From contig NW_026944383.1 in assembly GCF_033439725.1 (NCBI RefSeq), positions 7,254,001-7,318,000 on the forward strand: DNA of 64,000 nt, in the 5' to 3' direction. The notes below the pieces were generated by a model. That model saw only the letters and a program-made list of their open reading frames with translations. It had not been told where the DNA came from and made no database searches. The DNA is from Neurospora tetraspora. Its lineage: Eukaryota > Ascomycota > Sordariomycetes > Sordariales > Sordariaceae. A program made the position numbers and the translations under genes. This document shows, in pieces, positions 58,708 through 64,000 of this stretch. Numbering within the stretch: the first letter of the stretch is position 1; each line of letters opens with the position of its first letter.

Positions 58708-59620
58708 TTTGGCTGGTGTTTGATATGTTTGATGGTGTGTATGGAATGGTTCGAAGAAGCGGCCGAGTCGACGCTCAATGGGTTGTTGATGAAGGCCGAT
58801 GTCTCTGCATTGCTCTTGGTCGTCGTCTGTCGATGGAAAGCAAGGTCTTGAACTTGGAAGAGGCAAGTCGGCAGTCGTCACACAGCCCTCCGCAAGTTGA
58901 CAACGCCAATGGGAGTGTGGATGTGTGGTTGGGGGCGTTGCCGGTTTCCAACAGGTCGCAATACGCGGTGATACACGCGGTGATCGTCTCTGTACAACGG
59001 TTCGACGGGAGTAATAATTCCTTAATATCGGCGGCCGGTGCAGATATATGCACAGGTAGAGTGGTATGTAAAGGTTGAAGCAGTATTGACACAGTCTGCT
59101 ATCCGCACTCTGATACTTCCACTTAGAGATATACCACTAAGCAAATGACAATAGAAACAAAAAGTCCGCCTTGGCGGCTAACAAGTCGACCGAATTGAAG
59201 TTGAAGTTTCAGTTGGAAGGGAACAAGAGGAAATCGATATCACGCTCGCATTTCGAAGAAAGGTCACCTAATCTTTCGGTAAGGCGGGCGGGCAAGCGTG
59301 CGACCTGGAGGGCTGCCTGGGAAGTGGAAGCCAAGAGAGAACGTCGGGTAGGGATGCAGGGGCTTTACTGGGCAGTGCCGCCTCGTGTTGCGCCGTCAGT
59401 GTTGCGCAGTTGTTTACCATGCCCCTGGTGAATCCGTTAGAACGGTACTACAAGAGCAACAACAGGGTGCAGGGCAACAGCCATGTATTACGTCTTTGAG
59501 TACTTGAAAACAGATTGTCTTCCCAAAGATATAACTTTATGAGCTATGTAGGGCTTTTTGTTATTCTAAGCTTCTCATGACCCTCCTACCCCCAAGAATA
59601 TGCACATCCCAAGAACCTCA
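58708..59620. other. Promoter of the single-TM gene and spacer to the transposon relic
   Basis: About 900 bp of normal composition. Small frames around 58.6-59.4 kb have no features. This is the last GC-balanced DNA before the AT-rich block. Confidence 0.45.
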
Positions 59621-59833
59621 CTAACAAACAGCTAAACTGTTAGGTGGTGTTGAACCCCACTGTCCAGCTCGACCGTAGCCGCCCCACTGCATCAAAACGA
59701 CACTAAAGTCCCGCAGTAGATCGTTTTTATCAGAAAGCACGTAAAGTGGGTCAAAGAGATATGCAGTAAGAAGTGATTGATTCTGGTGATCCTTGTCCCA
59801 GTCCTTTTCGAGGGTTCTGGGGTTTAAGTACAA
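59621..59833 (-). mobile_element. Probable hAT transposase C-terminal fragment
   Basis: A 70-codon minus-strand frame reads LEKDWDKDHQNQSLLTAYLF then DPLY, and later YGRAGQWGSTPPNSL. The order of a charged/Trp helix, Q..LL.A..L.P.Y and a Tyr-Arg-Trp-Gly then STP.SL stretch recalls the C-terminal part of fungal hAT transposases. The match is by pattern memory only. The fragment lies at the edge of the AT-rich block, with the upstream part of the element presumably lost in it. It is a broken remnant. Confidence 0.35.
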
Positions 59834-62800
59834 GAACTAGGATTCTAGGAGGCTAGTCCTTATATAGTAATATTGTCAGACAGCCTAGTTATCAAGCCAT
59901 AGTTATGAGGGGATTCCTATACTATATATATAGTGTATAAAGCTATATAGATAGGGAGGTATATATTGGATTAGAAGTCTGGCTATCTATGTATACCCTG
60001 ATAATTTAATATACCCCCTCAACTAAAGGCATTAAGGCAAAGTTAAATAAAATTGCTAATTATATAAAACTATTCCCAGTCTAATCCTTAATTGTATTTA
60101 AATCTATATATTTCCTTTCCTTCTTATTTATATTGATATTTCTAATAGACTTTATATACAATAATTTTCTGAAATCTTTGTATTTATTAGCGGTCAATAC
60201 TTTAATTAATTTGTTTGCTGGCATTTTTATCGTTTTATAATATTTAACCTTAATATATCCTTCCTATACTTTTTATTGTAACTAATAACGGTAGATATCA
60301 ATATAATGGAGTTTGGTATTTAGTTTGCTATTCTTAATAGTAATAAGGCGAATTATTTACTAATTATTATATTAAATGGTGGGAATCAGATTAATAAGAT
60401 GAATTAGCTATTTAATTAGCCTTATTGTAAATATCGCCTCCTTAACTATATTTCTAATTGCTCATAACTCTGCTTTTATTATTAATATTATAATTATTAT
60501 TTATTTCGTTGCTCCTTAGTATATAAGACTATTAAAAAGTTTAATAGTAAATTCTTGAAAACTCTTTCGATTAAGAAGGTTATTAATAAAGGAAATATTT
60601 AAAATAACTTTAAGAATATTATTACTTCTAAAAGCTAAGGCCAGTTCGCTAGTGTAGTAAAGATAATATAATACCTTATTTGCTACCTTATAATAATTTG
60701 GATTAGGGTTATAATTGTATCGAATTAATCAGCTTGTAATAAAGGTAATATTTGGTCTAGTAATGACCGCTATATATAGTATCGAACCGACTTTAATTTA
60801 ATATTGATGGATAGACTTCTTTAATATTTTGTTTTTGTATAGTATTAGTTTTTGGTTAGCTATAGGGATGAAAGTTGTATATTTATTATTAGTAAGGTTA
60901 TAAATCTTTTCGAAATAAGACCGCTAGGATAGCTATATTTTTTTAACCTTTCGATTTCGGATAATTTTTATACCGAAGAACTATTGTAGCTTATTACTTT
61001 TAATAAAATAATATTAACGTTTTAAATTTTTTATATATTATTAAACCTTTATTTTTCGTTGTTTAGGGTAAGCGAAGATAATATTATTTATATAATAGAA
61101 GATAAAGATCATATTTTTAATAAGAATATAGGGCTCTTCAGGTATAGGTTTAAAGCCGTTGTAAATAAAAATGTTAATAAATTCGCGTTATTATAGTAAC
61201 GGTAATTAGCGTAGGCTATAAAGTACTTTGTAAATTCTTAGTACCTTACCCTCCTTTTAATACCCCAACGGTATCTTTATAAATATTTCTTCGTCGAAAT
61301 TAATGTTAATAAAGGCATTAACCATATTATACTAAATTAGTTCGAAATTAAATCGAATAATAATAGTAATAATAGTTCGAAATAATTTCCTAGCGAGAGT
61401 TGAAGTATAAGTTTCTTACCTTATCTTCTATTATTAATCCCTTCAAACTACGAATTTCGCCTTAACTTTATTGAATTTTCTATTCTTATAAAACTTATAT
61501 ATATAAAGCTATATATAATCGAATATTTATTTTCTTCGAGTTTTGGGCTTATTAGTATTGACTTCTACCTAAATATTTATATTTTTATAGCTATCGAAGT
61601 ATTTTTGCTTAATTATGAGGGATTAGGCTCGAAGGAGGTAGTTATCGAAGTTTTTATAGTATTTAGGTAAATCTGGAAGGTTATAGCAATATATAGTATT
61701 AAATTTATCATCCCTAATTAAATAGTTAAATTAGGCTTTCATAATTATTTACCCTTAATAAGGAGTTACTAATTAATAAAATCTTCTAACGTTAAAGGTT
61801 ACTTTCTATAGAATAAATCTATTTGTAATAATATTTTTTTTAGATAGGTATTTTAAAAGAGACTAATAAAGAAAGAAGACGGCGGTGGTAAATTCGGAGG
61901 AGTTGGGTAATAGTTGAGGACGTAATTAAAGAATATTTTTAATAGGTTATAACGTTTAAGAATTCCTTATATTTTTTTTTCGCTCTCTATTAAATTTAAT
62001 AATAGTAAATTATTAGGAAGTTTAATTATATATACGTCTTCGAAATCGATTCGGCTCCCGAAGTAATTGTAAGTTTCGTATAATTAATTTATTTATTAAA
62101 TAAATCAGCGAATTCGTTAAATATAACCTTAAAGTTGGCCTTCTCTTTAAAAATATCTTTAATAAAGATAGTATCTTTATCGAAGATTACGTTTCAAATA
62201 TTAATAATACAATTATTATAAGGATTCTAAATCCGGTAAATAAATAAGGATAAATAATTAATAAAATAACCGATCTATACCTTTAAACTATATTTCTTTC
62301 GTCTCTCTTACTTTAATTAAGTAATTGTAATTATAGCGTAAACTTTATAGCTATAAATTCGAAAGTATAAGAAGTTTAGCTTTCGAAGGGTGGTGAATTT
62401 ATATTAGCGAATAATTAAAATATGAAATCGTTTGTATAGGGATTTCCAATTGTAAATATAATAGGGTAAGCAGTTTATTAAATAAATAATTACTAATATA
62501 ATTTTTATTTATAAACCTTCTATTATTTGGGTACTAATAATTATAGTTTTACCCTTCTCTTTAATAATACCCCTTGAATATTTTGCCCCGCTATTTTGAA
62601 TTTGAATATTTGGAATATATATTTCGATTTTAATTCCTCTAATAGCGAAAAACTTTTTAATAGCTTATATTTTAATAATTGTATTATTATATTTAACGTA
62701 TTGTAGTTTAATATCGTACCAGTTTTTGAGGATAATAAATAAGTCTTTGAAGTAAACGAGGATCGATGGAATTATCCTATTTTGAAGGTAGTAGTCCTAA

Positions 62801-64000
62801 ATATAGCCGGTATATCGATAAATAATTAGTATTACGTTAATATACTTTATCTTATTAGGGTTATAGTTAAGGAAGTCGATAGCTAACTTTTCGCCTAGTT
62901 TATTACTTCGATTATATTATTTTTATTTAATTTAGCGTTTGATTTTCGTAGTGCTATATATATTATATTAAACGGTAGAGGGGCCTTTAAAATAAGTTCC
63001 TTCTACGTTATAAAAGTAGTTAAGGATTCAAAAATTATAATATTTAAATTTGTAGTATTAAAAAAGACCGTTCTTCTTATAATATTTATAGTTAGTAAAG
63101 AATTAAATTAGTTTTATCTTATAAAGAAACTAACCTTAATTTTAGTAAGGGGAATGTTTTTAAAAATAGTTTAATTATATTGTAAAAATAATTTATAAAA
63201 GAGTATATTATTTGGGGAGCGGAGATAATTATTGTGTAGTTTATAATCCTAATAATAGTTTTACTTCCTTAGGAGTTAGAAAAATATTAAATTAAATACA
63301 AAATTAGGATTAAATGTTATATCTTTTAATTTTAATTTTTTAAATCCGTTCTTCCCTTAAATAATAATGTTAATAATATTGTATCCTTAAATAGAAATAA
63401 TTAAGTTTCTAACCTATAAAATTTCCCTATATAGGGTGCGCCGAAATGAAATAAAATGAATAATTTTATTGAATATATATAACGAACTTTTAGAGTCGAA
63501 TATTATGTAGTTCTTAAGTAGGTAAATTGCGTTTTCGCTTTCCCTTATTTAGGAGGCTATTTAATTAATATTGAAAGTAGTTTAATAGACGCCTTTATTA
63601 GCGAGTTAATTTAGAGTATTATTATTCTCTTAGTTATTTTAATAGTTTTTATTGTAGTTAGAATTATTATCTTTCTTAAAATCCTTATTAGAGAAAGGAG
63701 CGTTATATTATTTAATTAATTATTTATAATAGATATTGATTTCTGTACGTAATTCGTCGTTTTTATGAAGGTTCTTTTTAATAACCTCCTAAGTCTTTTT
63801 TTCCTCCTTTCTAACTAATTTTAGCTAAATGTGGGAAAATATACTAATATTTTTTAGGAGAGTGGATACCTTATTTATATATTTTATAATAAGGAGGGGT
63901 CTTTTCTAAGGATTTTATTAATTTAGTTCGCTTCCTCTTATTATAATATAGTTTATTTTAATAGGTGTCCCTGTCTTCGATATCGCGTTTATTTAATGTA
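59834..64000. repeat. AT-rich, RIP-mutated repetitive block (heterochromatin-like), runs off the window end
   Basis: From about 59,840 the sequence changes abruptly to roughly 75-80% A+T by eye and stays so to the end. TA is very common, CA and TG are scarce, while CG is kept, the footprint of repeat-induced point mutation, which changes CpA to TpA in Neurospora relatives. No open frame of gene length and no recognisable protein remain. The source repeats cannot be classified by reading; the block is best treated as old, inactive transposon-derived DNA. In Neurospora such blocks carry DNA methylation and H3K9 methylation. Confidence 0.85.

Overview
The window is nuclear DNA from a filamentous ascomycete, most likely a Sordariomycete of the Neurospora/Sordaria type. 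The evidence is short spliceosomal introns (mostly 50-130 nt) with GTAAGT-like donors and CTAAC/CTGAC-like branch sites, GC-rich codon use, long pyrimidine-rich leaders, internal TTAGGG-type motifs, and an AT-rich terminal block with the dinucleotide bias left by repeat-induced point mutation (RIP). No bacterial, organellar or CRISPR-like features were seen. I placed all introns by hand and checked that frames join.

Layout. 0.7-2.4 kb: uncharacterised 4-exon gene (+). 2.7-4.0 kb: prefoldin subunit 5 (-). 4.55-6.4 kb: SET/MYND protein (+). 6.4-7.9 kb: zinc-binding plus coiled-coil protein resembling kinetochore factor Mis18 (-), with an in-frame TGA. 8.6-10.7 kb: Rex1-type RNA exonuclease (+). 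11.8-13.8 kb: PEX5 peroxisomal import receptor (-). 15.1-16.3 kb: mitochondrially targeted two-RRM protein (-) whose ATG is split by an intron. 17.0-17.9 kb: two-TM protein (-). 19.3 kb: tRNA-Gly(TCC). 19.4-28.7 kb: a gene-poor stretch in front of a bHLH transcription factor (28.7-30.3 kb, +). 34.4-36.1 kb: GPI-anchored aspartic protease. 36.8-39.3 kb: mitochondrial elongation factor G. 40.3-41.5 kb: homoisocitrate dehydrogenase (-). 43.4-45.3 kb: disordered Ser/Thr/Pro/Lys-rich protein. 45.9-46.4 kb: mitoribosomal protein uS8m (-). 47.1-47.7 kb: non-autonomous terminal-inverted-repeat transposon with a 9-bp target duplication. 48.2-49.7 kb: Pro-rich conserved protein. 50.2-51.2 kb: YAE1. 52.2-53.2 kb: WrbA-type quinone reductase with a CAAX end. 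54.4-56.1 kb: secreted amidase. 56.7-58.7 kb: single-TM protein (-). About 59.6-64.0 kb: transposon relic and RIP-mutated AT-rich heterochromatin.

The genes do not form a biosynthetic cluster. They are a typical mixture of housekeeping genes, with several serving mitochondria or translation (MEF1, uS8m, the RRM protein, YAE1, Rex1, prefoldin). The most unusual items are the Mis18-like gene with its in-frame TGA, the intact-looking TIR element with 61-bp ends, the split start codon, the CAAX tail that depends on splicing of one intron, and a small palindromic repeat family near 51.3-51.5 kb.
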